61,673 nt of DNA from Acidobacteriota bacterium (GTDB lineage: Bacteria > Acidobacteriota > Vicinamibacteria > Vicinamibacterales > UBA2999): NCBI GenBank assembly GCA_018000455.1, contig JAGNJW010000029.1, positions 1 to 61,673 of the forward strand, read 5' to 3'. The translations under genes were made by a program, and so were the position numbers. The notes under the pieces were generated by a model. That model was given only the letters and a program-made list of their open reading frames with translations, did no database searches and was not told the origin of the DNA. This document shows positions 16,555 to 24,749 of this stretch, in pieces. The first letter of the stretch is position 1. Each line of letters starts with the position of its first letter.

Positions 16555-17673
16555 CTACAACGTGATGAAGCGGCCGAGCAGGAGGGCCATCACGAACCCC
16601 GCGCCGCCCACGACGATCGCGCCGGCCATGCCGACGACGAAGGGTTTCAACCCGACACCCTTGAACACGGTGAAGCTGGTGTTGAGTCCCACCGCAGCCA
16701 TGGCCGTGCCGAGCAGCCACCGCGCGCCGACGGTATCGCCGATGAAGGAGGTGAGCGCGCTCCAGCCCGCCTGGTCCCAGAGACCGAGTGCGAGGCTGCC
16801 ACTTCCGAGCATCGCATCGGCCACCGAGCGCAGGATTGCCATCCCGACGAAACCCAGTACGAACACCGGCACGAGCGCGCGCCAGTTGGTCGCACGCACT
16901 GTCCTGCCGTCGGCGCCGCCGTGACGCGCGTGCAGCCACGTCAGCAGGGGAATGACCGCGGCCAGGAACAGATTGCGCGTGAGCTTGGTGACCGTGGCCA
17001 CGCGCAGCACGGCGTCGTCGGCGTAGATCTGCCGGTAGGTGAGCGCCGCGCCGACGACTTGCGAGGTGTCGTGAACCGCGGTGCCGAGAAAGAGGCCGAT
17101 AGCGGCCGATCCCGGCAGCAGCGCGTGCGCGAGGTAGGGATAGACGAGCATGCCGAAGAGCCCGAACGCCACCACGTTGGCCACGGCATAGGCAACCTCG
17201 CGTTCGTCGGCATCGATGGCCGGCGCCGTCGAGACGATCGCCGTGACGCCGCAAATGCTCGTGCCGGCCGCGATGAGCGTGCCGAGCCGCGGCGGCAACC
17301 CGAGCTTGCGGTTGAACCAGGTGACAAACAGCAGGCCGGTCGCGATGGCGACCATCACCACCGGCACGCCAGCGATGCCCAGGCGCGCCATTTCGACGAC
17401 GCTCAGCTTGATGCCGACGAGCACGATACCGAGGCGCAGGATGGTGGCCGTGCAGAACTTGAGGCCTGGCCCGAGAAGTGTCGGCAGCGGCAACAGGTTG
17501 CGCAGCAGCAGGCCGAGCACGATCGCCACCGGCACGCCGGAGATCGGGCTGGCGCCAGAGAGACCGCGCGCCGCCAGCAATGCCTGACCGATGACCTCGG
17601 CCAGCGCGAAGCCGGCGAGCATCACGCCCACCGACGCCAGCAGTCCGGGAAGCCACGTCATCACCGCAAGCAC
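16555..17673 (-). CDS. YeiH/UPF0324 family putative sulfate exporter
   Basis: A 372-residue membrane protein with about ten hydrophobic segments. Conserved family stretches are visible: AIVLGLLLRNLLP, LRLGIVLVGIKLS, GTSICGVTAIVSTAPAI, and AVHDTSQVVGAALTY. These match the PSE/YeiH family, which includes a sulfate-related exporter and YeiH of E. coli; the true substrate in most bacteria is untested. It ends in a hydrophobic helix (FVMALLLGRFITL). It appears to be a single gene, 55 bp before the next minus-strand gene in sequence order. Confidence 0.85.
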   Translation of the reverse strand: MLAVMTWLPGLLASVGVMLAGFALAEVIGQALLAARGLSGASPISGVPVAIVLGLLLRNLLPLPTLLGPGLKFCTATILRLGIVLVGIKLSVVEMARLGIAGVPVVMVAIATGLLFVTWFNRKLGLPPRLGTLIAAGTSICGVTAIVSTAPAIDADEREVAYAVANVVAFGLFGMLVYPYLAHALLPGSAAIGLFLGTAVHDTSQVVGAALTYRQIYADDAVLRVATVTKLTRNLFLAAVIPLLTWLHARHGGADGRTVRATNWRALVPVFVLGFVGMAILRSVADAMLGSGSLALGLWDQAGWSALTSFIGDTVGARWLLGTAMAAVGLNTSFTVFKGVGLKPFVVGMAGAIVVGGAGFVMALLLGRFITL

Positions 17674-17728
17674 GCGCCGATTCTATCCCTGAGCTCGAAC
17701 CAGACCGCCACCTGGCCGCGGTGCCGGC

Positions 17729-18325
17729 TCACCTCAGCAGCCAGACGCCGCCAACCACCACGGCTGCCGCAGACGCCGCATACAGCACGGTCTGGCGCAT
17801 CGACTGGCGCGAACGGCCGGCGGCGAGCGCCATCGAGCCGAGCAGCGCGGCAAACAGTGTCATGGCGGCGATGGCGCCGGCGCCGAATCCGCCAAGATAC
17901 AGCAGCGAGTCGACCCGCGAGGGGAACACCAGCGACGGCAGCACCCCGTAGAGGTGCGAGCTGCCCGCCAGCCCGTGCAAGGTGCCCATGGCAAACGATG
18001 GCGTCGAGGACACGTGCTGATGCCGATGTGGACGTCGGGCCCGCCAGATGCCCCACAGGCCCACGCCGAGCAGGGCGACGCCGACCAGCCGCTCGCTCCA
18101 CGCCGAGAGCGCCTCGAGCGGCAGCAGCTCGCGGAAGGCCACGAGCAGCGTGCCGACGAGCAGCACACCTGCCGTGTGGCCGATGCCCCATGAGAGGCCG
18201 GCGCGCCAGGCCGCGCGATCGTCGTCGGCGGCCATCGGCGCCACAGCCGCCAGATGGTCGGGCCCGGCGAGCACGTGAAAGAATCCGGCGGCGAGGCCGG
18301 CGGCAAGAGCCAGCAGCGAGGTCAT
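17729..18325 (-). CDS. NicO/UreH-like metal permease
   Basis: A 198-residue membrane protein with about six hydrophobic segments, starting MTSLLALAAGLAAG. It contains HVLAGPDHLAAVAPM in the first helix (His17, Asp23, His24), the HxxxxxDH form found in UreH/HupE-like nickel-cobalt permeases. A second conserved block is GTLHGLAGSSHLYGVLP. A short His-rich cytoplasmic loop (RPHRHQHV) could bind metal. It begins 3 bp after the aldehyde dehydrogenase stop, so the two share a transcript, which gives no functional hint. Nickel is the likely substrate and would suit a LarE-dependent enzyme elsewhere, but that is inference. Confidence 0.72.
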   Translation of the reverse strand: MTSLLALAAGLAAGFFHVLAGPDHLAAVAPMAADDDRAAWRAGLSWGIGHTAGVLLVGTLLVAFRELLPLEALSAWSERLVGVALLGVGLWGIWRARRPHRHQHVSSTPSFAMGTLHGLAGSSHLYGVLPSLVFPSRVDSLLYLGGFGAGAIAAMTLFAALLGSMALAAGRSRQSMRQTVLYAASAAAVVVGGVWLLR

Positions 18326-18328
18326 CGA

Positions 18329-19753
18329 CTACCGCTGAATTGCCTTCAGGACGAAGAACTCGTCGAGCGCGAGAGGACCGATCTCGCGGCCGATACCGGA
18401 GTGCTTGTAGCCGCCAAACGGCGCCAGCGGATTGAATCGGCCTCCGTTGACGTCCACCTGCCCGGTGCGCAGGCGCCGGGCCACGGCCATCGCGCGATCG
18501 GTACTGGCCGACCAGACACCGCCCGCCAGACCGTAAGGCGAATCGTTGGCGATCGCGACCGCGTCGTCGTCAGAGTCGTAGGGGATGATGGCCAGGACCG
18601 GACCGAAAATTTCTTCCTGTGCAATCACCATGCGGTTGTCGACGCCGGCGAAAATCGTCGGCTCGACGTAGTAGCCGGTGGCAAGTTGTGCCGGACGTCC
18701 GCCCCCGGCGACCAGCCGCGCTCCTTCGGCTTTGCCACGGTCGATGTAGCCGAGCACGCGCTCGCGCTGCGCCGACGAGACCAGCGGCCCGAGGCGGGTT
18801 GCGGCGTCGAACGGATCGCCCACCGTCAGCGTTGCCAGCTGCGCGACGGCGCGATCGATCGCCTCGTTCTCACGGGAGCGTGGCACGAGCATCCGTGTCC
18901 ACGCCGAACACGTCTGCCCGCTGTTCTGCAGGGCATGGTTCACGCCGGCCGGAATCGCCTTCTCGAAGACCGCGTCGTCGAGTACCACGCATGCCGACTT
19001 GCCGCCCAGCTCGAGACACACTTTCTTGAGGCCATCGCCGGCCACTGATGCCACGCGACGGCCTGCGGCGACCGAGCCGGTGAAGCTCACCATGTCGATG
19101 CCGGGGTGGGCCGAGATGGCCTCGCCGACGACTTGGCCGTCACCGGCCACGATGTTGAGAACGCCGGCAGGCAGGCCGATCGCCAGCGCCGCCTCGGCTA
19201 GCATGAAGGCCGAGAGCGGCGCCAGTTCGGCCGGCTTCAGCACCACCGTGCAGCCAGCGGCGAGCGCCGGCGCGATCTTGCAGACGACCTGGTGCAACGG
19301 GTAGTTCCACGGCGTGATGCAGCCGACCACGCCGATCGGCTCCTTCACGACGATCGAATTGCCCAATTCCTCTTCCAGCCGCGCCTCGAGGATGTACTTG
19401 GCGTTGGCGGCGATCATCGACACCGGGAACTCGGCCTGCACTTTCTTGGCGTAGCCGTGCGCGGTGCCCACTTCGTGAGTGATGGCGGTAGCGATCGCCG
19501 GCACGCGCGTCTTCATCTCGGCGGCGAGCTTCTCGAGCCAATCGACGCGTGCGGCGACGGTGGTGCGGCCCCAGACGCCGTCAAACGCCGCCCGCGCCGA
19601 CGTCACGGCGGCGTCGACGTCGGCGACGCTGCCGCGCGGCACCCGGCCGATGACCTGCTCGGTGGACGACGAGACGACGTCGAGTCCGTCGGCCGAGGTG
19701 GAGGCGCGCCACCCGCCGTCGATGTACTGGTGAGAGTAGATGATCATGAACAA
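18329..19753 (-). CDS. NAD(P)-dependent aldehyde dehydrogenase
   Basis: A 474-residue member of the ALDH superfamily that oxidises an aldehyde to its acid. Catalytic residues are in place: Asn150 in TPWNYPLHQ, Glu248 in LELGGKSA and Cys282 in NSGQTCSAW. GSVAAGRR holds the cofactor-binding glycine region, and the FGGYKHSGIGRE block is near the C-terminus. The acceptor aldehyde cannot be assigned. It starts with the normal cytosolic ..YIDGGWR sequence and has no leader helix, so it does not look like a microcompartment enzyme. It is co-oriented with the NicO-like gene and divergent from the SDR gene. Confidence 0.86.
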   Translation of the reverse strand: MFMIIYSHQYIDGGWRASTSADGLDVVSSSTEQVIGRVPRGSVADVDAAVTSARAAFDGVWGRTTVAARVDWLEKLAAEMKTRVPAIATAITHEVGTAHGYAKKVQAEFPVSMIAANAKYILEARLEEELGNSIVVKEPIGVVGCITPWNYPLHQVVCKIAPALAAGCTVVLKPAELAPLSAFMLAEAALAIGLPAGVLNIVAGDGQVVGEAISAHPGIDMVSFTGSVAAGRRVASVAGDGLKKVCLELGGKSACVVLDDAVFEKAIPAGVNHALQNSGQTCSAWTRMLVPRSRENEAIDRAVAQLATLTVGDPFDAATRLGPLVSSAQRERVLGYIDRGKAEGARLVAGGGRPAQLATGYYVEPTIFAGVDNRMVIAQEEIFGPVLAIIPYDSDDDAVAIANDSPYGLAGGVWSASTDRAMAVARRLRTGQVDVNGGRFNPLAPFGGYKHSGIGREIGPLALDEFFVLKAIQR

Positions 19754-19871
19754 TGCCTCGCCCGTCAGAACGGCTGCTTCGGGGCCATCCGTCGATTGTA
19801 TCCCGCGGGCAGACTGGTATCCTGACGAGTCGGTGCCACCGGCTAGGCGCCGTCAGACGGAGTCGAGTGCA

Positions 19872-20639
19872 ATGCGAATCGAAGGGAAGACGTTCATCAC
19901 CACCGGCGGCGCGTCGGGACTGGGCCGGGCAGCGGCCGAGGCGATCGTGGCGGCCGGCGGCAACGCCGTACTCGTGGACGTGAACGCCGAGGTCGGCGCG
20001 GCCACCGAGGCGGCACTGGGGGCACGGGCGAAGTTCGTCGAAGCCGACGTCACCAGCGAATCCGACGTGCAGACGGCGATCAAGACGGCGGTCGCGCAAT
20101 TCGGCGGACTGCACGGCGTAGTGAACGCGGCGGGCATCGGCCCGGCGGCCAAGGTGGTCGGCAGGAACGGCCCGCACGCGCTCGATCTCTTCGAGAAGAC
20201 GCTCCGCGTCAACCTGACCGGCACCTTCAACGTGATCCGGCTCGCCGCCGCTGCCATGATGACCAACACGCCGGAGGCCAGCGGCGAGCGCGGGGTCATC
20301 GTGAACACGGCGTCGATTGCCGCCTACGACGGTCAGATCGGCCAGCCGGCCTACGCCGCGTCGAAAGGCGGCATCGTGGCACTCACGCTGCCGGTGGCGC
20401 GCGAGTTCGCGCCGGTTGGCATCCGCTGCGTCACCATCGCGCCTGGCATCTTCGACACGCCGCTGCTGGCGGCGCTGCCGGAAGCTGCGCGCGTGTCGCT
20501 CGGCCAGCAGGTGCCGTTCCCGTCGCGCCTCGGGCGTCCCGGGGAGTACGGAGCGCTCGTCCGTCACATCGTGGAGAACGAGATGCTGAACGGCGAGGTC
20601 ATCCGCCTCGACGGCGCGCTGCGGATGGCGCCGAAGTAG
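19872..20639 (+). CDS. SDR oxidoreductase, 3-hydroxyacyl-CoA dehydrogenase type 2-like
   Basis: A 255-residue short-chain dehydrogenase. It has the cofactor motif TGGASGLG (11-18), Asp36 in LVDVN favouring NAD(H), NAAG (86-89), and the catalytic set Ser148, Tyr161, Lys165 (YAASKGG). VGRNGPHALDLFEKTLRVN and FDTPLLAALPE resemble human HSD17B10 and bacterial 3-hydroxyacyl-CoA or 2-methyl-3-hydroxybutyryl-CoA dehydrogenases. ATG 19872 is preferred over an in-frame ATG at 19740 because family members begin 6-10 residues before the TG motif. It is divergent from the aldehyde dehydrogenase. A role in fatty acid or isoleucine breakdown is likely but untested. Confidence 0.82.
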   Translation: MRIEGKTFITTGGASGLGRAAAEAIVAAGGNAVLVDVNAEVGAATEAALGARAKFVEADVTSESDVQTAIKTAVAQFGGLHGVVNAAGIGPAAKVVGRNGPHALDLFEKTLRVNLTGTFNVIRLAAAAMMTNTPEASGERGVIVNTASIAAYDGQIGQPAYAASKGGIVALTLPVAREFAPVGIRCVTIAPGIFDTPLLAALPEAARVSLGQQVPFPSRLGRPGEYGALVRHIVENEMLNGEVIRLDGALRMAPK

Positions 20640-20694
20640 AGAGCCGGGCCGCGGCTGGGGCTGGGCTCGAGCTGGGAAGACAGGAGCCGGCAGC

Positions 20695-21882
20695 CTAGGC
20701 TGACAGCAGATCGCGGGCGGCGCCGACCATGTCGTCGAGGCTGCCCGAGAGGCCGCCGCCCTGCGCCAGGTCCGGCTTGCCGCCGCCCTTGCCGCCGAAG
20801 CGGGCCACGAGCGCCTTCAGCACCGCGGACGCGTCGATCGGCACGTCGGCCGCGCGTGCGATGACGGCCAGGGCCGGCTGCCCGGTGGAGAATACCGCCG
20901 CGCATCCGCCGGGAGTCGCGGCCACCGCCGCAGCGATGGACTTCAGGCCGGCCGCCTCCCAGCCTTCGAGCGCCTGCGCCACGATGACGCGGCCGCCGAC
21001 ACGGGCGCCCGTCGCCACGAGATCCGCCGCCATCTGGCCGGCCAGCTGCTCCTGCAGCCGCCGTACCGTGCGTGACAGGGCCTTGTTCTCGCTCTGGAGC
21101 CGTTCGATGGCCGGCGCCAGTTCCACGGGCGAGACGGAGAGGGCCCGGTTGGTGGCCGCAAGCGCGTCGCGCCACTCGCGCAGCTGGGCAAGCGCGCGGC
21201 CGCCCGAGCGGAACTCCACGCGCGTGCCGCCCTTGAACTTCTCCCACCCGGTGACGCTGATGAGGCCGACGCCGCCCGTGCGGGCGACGTGCGTGCCGCC
21301 GCACGCGGACAGGTCGTAGTCGGTCACGTCGATGAGCCGGAGCGTCCCCGCGCGTCCGGATTCCTTTCGCAGCGGCAGGTTCGTGGCCGCTTCGGCGCTG
21401 ACGAAGCGCACGTGGACCTCCCGGTCCTGCCACACGATGCGGTTGGCATCGTCTTCGGCAGCGGTAATTTCCTGCGCTGACACCGGCCGACCCAGGTCGA
21501 TGGTCGCCGCCGCCGTCCCGAGATGAAAGCTCTCGGTGCGCGCCCGGCACAGCGTTTCGAAGGCCGCCGACAGCACGTGCTGGCCCGTGTGCTGCTGCAT
21601 GTGGTCGAAGCGGCGCGCCCAGTCGACGACGCCGTGCACGCGTGCCCCCACGTCGAGCGGCCCGTCGACGACATGCACGATGCAGCCATCGTCATCCTCC
21701 ACCACGTCCACGATGCGGTGTCCTGCCAGGCGGCCGAGGTCGTGCGGCTGCCCGCCGGAGGTCGGATAGAACGCGGTGGCAGACAGCGTTACCGCGAAGC
21801 CTCCAGCCGACGGCGCACAGGCGGTGACCTGGGCCTCGAACTCGTGCAGGTAGGCGTCGGTGTAGTAGAGGCGATCGGTCAT
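20695..21882 (-). CDS. AlaX-like alanyl-tRNA editing protein with DHHA1 domain
   Basis: A 395-residue protein related to the editing half of AlaRS. It presumably hydrolyses Ser- or Gly-charged tRNA-Ala. The zinc-binding HTGQH (His98, His102) and CGGTH (Cys194, His198) motifs are intact. TAFYPTSGGQPHD near residue 37 is the conserved N-terminal motif of AlaX. The C-terminal part has a helical region (LQSENKALSRTVRRLQEQL) followed by a DHHA1 domain ending GGGKPDLAQGGG, matching the long AlaX form. No aminoacylation domain is present. Its start overlaps the queC stop by 4 bp (ATGA). Confidence 0.87.
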   Translation of the reverse strand: MTDRLYYTDAYLHEFEAQVTACAPSAGGFAVTLSATAFYPTSGGQPHDLGRLAGHRIVDVVEDDDGCIVHVVDGPLDVGARVHGVVDWARRFDHMQQHTGQHVLSAAFETLCRARTESFHLGTAAATIDLGRPVSAQEITAAEDDANRIVWQDREVHVRFVSAEAATNLPLRKESGRAGTLRLIDVTDYDLSACGGTHVARTGGVGLISVTGWEKFKGGTRVEFRSGGRALAQLREWRDALAATNRALSVSPVELAPAIERLQSENKALSRTVRRLQEQLAGQMAADLVATGARVGGRVIVAQALEGWEAAGLKSIAAAVAATPGGCAAVFSTGQPALAVIARAADVPIDASAVLKALVARFGGKGGGKPDLAQGGGLSGSLDDMVGAARDLLSA

Positions 21883-22565
21883 GAGTGGGTGGATGGGGCG
21901 AGGAGCGGATCGCGGGTGCCGGCCTCGGCAAAGCCGATGGCGCGCAGCCGGCAGCTGTCGCAGTGACCGCACGGGGAGCCGTCGGCGGGCGGGTCGTAGC
22001 AGCTGTGCGTGAGCCCGTAGTCGAGGCCGAGCGACTGGCCCAGGCGGATGATCTCGGCCTTGGAGAGCGCGATGAGTGGCGTGTGCACGCGAAAAGCCGC
22101 GCCGTGGGCTCCGGCCCTGGTGGCGAGGCGCGCGAGGGTCTCGAAGGCGCGGATGAACTCGGGGCGGCAATCGGGATAGCCCGAATAGTCGAGCGCGTTG
22201 ACACCGATGACGAGATCAGTCGCGCCGACGACCTCAGCCCACCCGAGCGCCAGCGACAGGAACACGGTATTGCGCGCCGGGACGTAGGTCACGGGAATGA
22301 CAGCCGGATCGATCGGCTGATCCTTCGGCACGGCGATCTCGCCGGTGAGCGCGGATCCGCCCAGGCGCGACAGCTCGACGTCGATTTCGAGGTGGCGCGC
22401 GACGCCGAGCGCGGATGCCACGCGGCGCGCGGCCGCCAGTTCCATAGCGTGGCGCTGGCCGTAGCGCACGCTGAGAGCGTAGAGGTCGAAGCCGTCACGC
22501 CGGGCCACGGCGGCGGCGGTGTAGGAGTCCAAGCCTCCACTAAGAAGGACAACGGCCGCGGGCAT
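21879..22565 (-). CDS. queC: 7-cyano-7-deazaguanine synthase
   Basis: QueC converts 7-carboxy-7-deazaguanine to preQ0 using ATP and ammonia, a step of queuosine synthesis. The 228-residue protein has the PP-loop SGGLDS (9-14) and the C-terminal zinc cluster HSCYDPPADGSPCGHCDSC with four cysteines. Length is standard. The next pathway gene, queE, is 1.5 kb away on the same strand but separated by two plus-strand genes; queA is near 42 kb. It is translationally coupled to the AlaX-like gene, linking two tRNA quality functions. Confidence 0.93.
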   Translation of the reverse strand: MPAAVVLLSGGLDSYTAAAVARRDGFDLYALSVRYGQRHAMELAAARRVASALGVARHLEIDVELSRLGGSALTGEIAVPKDQPIDPAVIPVTYVPARNTVFLSLALGWAEVVGATDLVIGVNALDYSGYPDCRPEFIRAFETLARLATRAGAHGAAFRVHTPLIALSKAEIIRLGQSLGLDYGLTHSCYDPPADGSPCGHCDSCRLRAIGFAEAGTRDPLLAPSTHS

Positions 22566-22645
22566 CAGCCTATTTTCACACGGCCGCGGGGAGCGACGAG
22601 GGGGCCGGTCGTGTCGCCGCGACCCGGAATCTGGTACAAGGGCGT

Positions 22646-23071
22646 ATGCGGGTTACGGTGGCCGTCATGATGTCCATCCTGGCGACCGCCTGCGGCGACA
22701 GTCGGCCCGCGCCCGCCGCCACCGGGGCGTCAACCGGCCCGGTGGCCATCGTGACGATGCCAAAATTGGCGCCAGGAGCCGAACTTCCCGCCGCTTCACT
22801 GAGGGTCAGTGTGGCGAAGGGCGCGGCCCAGGTCCAGATTCGGCTGCCAGACCTCGACCGTCCGGCCGCCGAGCTCATAGCGGAACTCGAAGACCGCGAG
22901 ACGGGCGAGATCCGTCGCTGGTCGATCGAAGCCCTGCCGGCAAGCGAGGGCGGTGCCATGGCCGTCACCGTGCCGGCCTACGCCGTGAGCCCGGGCACGC
23001 ACGTCCTCTCGGTGTGGGCCGGCGACGCCGATCTGCTTCGGCGCTACCTGTTCGACGTCGTCGAGCGCTGA
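22646..23071 (+). CDS. Small predicted lipoprotein, unknown function
   Basis: A 141-residue protein with a signal peptide ending LATACGDS (lipobox Ala-Thr-Ala-Cys) and then a short Pro/Ala linker. The mature part alternates hydrophobic and charged residues (..VQIRLPDLDRP.., ..HVLSVWAGDADLLRRY..), suggesting one beta-sandwich domain. I recognise no named family. It is divergent from queC and lies 70 bp before the diguanylate cyclase gene, with which it may be co-transcribed. Confidence 0.6.
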   Translation: MRVTVAVMMSILATACGDSRPAPAATGASTGPVAIVTMPKLAPGAELPAASLRVSVAKGAAQVQIRLPDLDRPAAELIAELEDRETGEIRRWSIEALPASEGGAMAVTVPAYAVSPGTHVLSVWAGDADLLRRYLFDVVER

Positions 23072-23141
23072 ACGGGGTCGGCGGTGTGCGCTGTCCTTGC
23101 GCCGCCCCCCGGCGCCAGAGGACACTCTTGGTGGCGACAAC

Positions 23142-24071
23142 ATGATGGATCGCACGCTGGCCATGCTCGAGTCCTCTCCCCTGTTCGACAAACTGACGCC
23201 GCGTACCAAGCAAGCGCTGCTCACGGCGTCGTCCATGCGCTCTCTCGCCCCTGGCGAACGTGCGTTGGTCACCGGCGAGGTGAACAGCGCCCTGTTCGTG
23301 ATCTGCGAGGGGGCGGTCGACGTGGTGCTGCCCGGTATCGACGCCCCGCACGTGCGGCTGGGGCCTGGCGAGTGCTTGGGCGAGCTGTCGTTGCTCGACG
23401 GGCAGCCCGTCTCGGCGAATGTCGTCGCCGTCGAGTTCACGACCCTGCTCGAGCTCGACAACGTGCAGGTCTGGTCGCTCATCGACTCAAGTGCCACCTT
23501 CGCGCGCAATCTGCTGCGCGTGCTCGCCGGCCGCGTGCGCCACGACCACACGGTGCTGGCCGAGGCCAGCGATGAGCGGCGGCGCTTCGAGCGGCTGTCG
23601 ATGGTCGACGGCTTGACGACCCTCCACAACCGGCGCTGGTTCGATGAGATGTTCCCGCTGCAGGTCGAGCGTCTAGTGCGTGAGGGCCGGCGCGGCGCCC
23701 TGCTCATGGCCGATGCCGACCGCTTCAAAGACATCAACGATCGGCACGGACACGCCGTCGGCGACGCGGCGCTGCGCCGCATCGGCAAGTCGATTCTCGC
23801 CGGACTCCGGCCTGGTGACTTGCTCGCCCGCTACGGCGGCGAGGAATTCGCGGTGCTGGTGGCGGACGCGGACCAGGACGCCGCGACGGAGATCGCCGAT
23901 CGCCTGCGGCGGGCGGTGGCGGAAAGCGCCTCGGACGGAGCACCCGAGTGCACCATGTCGTTCGGCGTGGCAGCGATCACGCCCCACGAGAGCTTCGACG
24001 GGCTCGTTGCCCGCGCCGATGGGGCGCTGTTCCGGGCGAAACAGGCCGGCCGCAACCGCGTCAGCTCCTAG
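23142..24071 (+). CDS. Cyclic-nucleotide-binding-like domain fused to a GGDEF diguanylate cyclase
   Basis: A 309-residue soluble signalling protein. Residues 5-130 form a cNMP-binding-type beta barrel (FVICEGAVDVVLPG, LGPGECLGELSLLDG). Residues 150-305 form a GGDEF domain with the active site RYGGEEFAVLV and the substrate-positioning block ADADRFKDINDRHGHAVGDAAL. RPGD lies five residues before GGEEF, which is the RxxD inhibitory site, so product feedback is likely. The ligand of the N-terminal domain is unknown. The start is one of two adjacent ATGs (23142, 23145); an upstream GTG-type start would add 15 low-complexity residues. It overlaps the end of queE by 4 bp (convergent). Confidence 0.86.
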   Translation: MMDRTLAMLESSPLFDKLTPRTKQALLTASSMRSLAPGERALVTGEVNSALFVICEGAVDVVLPGIDAPHVRLGPGECLGELSLLDGQPVSANVVAVEFTTLLELDNVQVWSLIDSSATFARNLLRVLAGRVRHDHTVLAEASDERRRFERLSMVDGLTTLHNRRWFDEMFPLQVERLVREGRRGALLMADADRFKDINDRHGHAVGDAALRRIGKSILAGLRPGDLLARYGGEEFAVLVADADQDAATEIADRLRRAVAESASDGAPECTMSFGVAAITPHESFDGLVARADGALFRAKQAGRNRVSS

Positions 24072-24709
24072 ACGCCGCGGACCTCGGCGCCCCAGATGTA
24101 CTTGTGCACCTGCAGCTGCACGCGCACGGGCAGGCGGTCCTCGAGCACCCACTCCGACAGCGTCTTCGGCTCGAGCTGCCCGTGCACGGGCGATAGATGC
24201 ACGGCGGCGACGCGGGTCGCGAGCCGTTCGCGCGCCAGCACGGCCCGCGCGTAGTCGTAGTCGGCCCGGTCCGCGACGACGAACTTCACCTCGTCGTGCG
24301 GCCTCAGGCGCGCGAAGTTCGCCGCGTCGTGCCGGGCTGCTTCTCCGCTGCCAGGACACTTGACGTCCATGACGATGGTCGCCCAGGCCGGCACGTCCTC
24401 GATGCTCCGGTGCCCGCCCGTCTCGATGAGCACCCGGTGCCCCGAGGCGTGCAGGCGCTCCATCAGCGGATAGAGGTCCTTCTGCAGCAGCGGCTCGCCG
24501 CCAGTCATCTCGACGAGCGGGCACCCGAATCGTTCGACCTCGGCCGCCACCTCGTCCACCGACATCTTCCGGCCCTCGTGGAATGCATACGGACTGTCGC
24601 ACCACACGCAGCGCAGGTCGCACGCCGTCAGGCGGACGAAGACGCACGGGCGGCCCGCGTAGGACGACTCGCCTTGGATGGAGTGGAAGATTTCGTTGAC
24701 GGTCAGCAT
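24068..24709 (-). CDS. queE: 7-carboxy-7-deazaguanine synthase (radical SAM)
   Basis: QueE rearranges 6-carboxytetrahydropterin to 7-carboxy-7-deazaguanine. The 213-residue protein opens MLTVNEIFHSIQGESSYAGR, the family's usual start, and binds its 4Fe-4S cluster through CDLRCVWC (Cys30, Cys34, Cys37). The CX3CX2C spacing is the standard radical SAM form. EMTGGEPLLQ and LIETGG are the SAM and substrate motifs. An in-frame GTG/ATG seven codons upstream is possible but removes the family-typical N-terminus. It is divergent from the selenocysteine ArsC-like gene with a 40-bp gap. Confidence 0.92.
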   Translation of the reverse strand: MLTVNEIFHSIQGESSYAGRPCVFVRLTACDLRCVWCDSPYAFHEGRKMSVDEVAAEVERFGCPLVEMTGGEPLLQKDLYPLMERLHASGHRVLIETGGHRSIEDVPAWATIVMDVKCPGSGEAARHDAANFARLRPHDEVKFVVADRADYDYARAVLARERLATRVAAVHLSPVHGQLEPKTLSEWVLEDRLPVRVQLQVHKYIWGAEVRGV

Positions 24710-24728
24710 GCTCGCGGCCACCCCGGCC

Positions 24729-24743
24729 ACAATCGATTATTGT
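24729..24743. promoter_or_regulatory. Small AT-rich dyad between queE and the ArsC-like gene
   Basis: ACAAT-CGATT-ATTGT is a perfect 5-bp inverted repeat in the 40-bp divergent spacer, the only AT-rich stretch nearby. It could be an operator or contain the -10 element of the ArsC-like gene (TATTGT ends 6 bases before ATG 24750, suggesting a very short leader). No ribosome-binding site is visible before that ATG. Confidence 0.3.
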
Positions 24744-24749
24744 AGTCCG

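Noticed and set aside
18329..19753. Aldehyde dehydrogenase as the missing microcompartment enzyme
   Set aside because: It is 8 kb from the BMC block, grouped with a NicO-like gene, and has no encapsulation-peptide-like extension.
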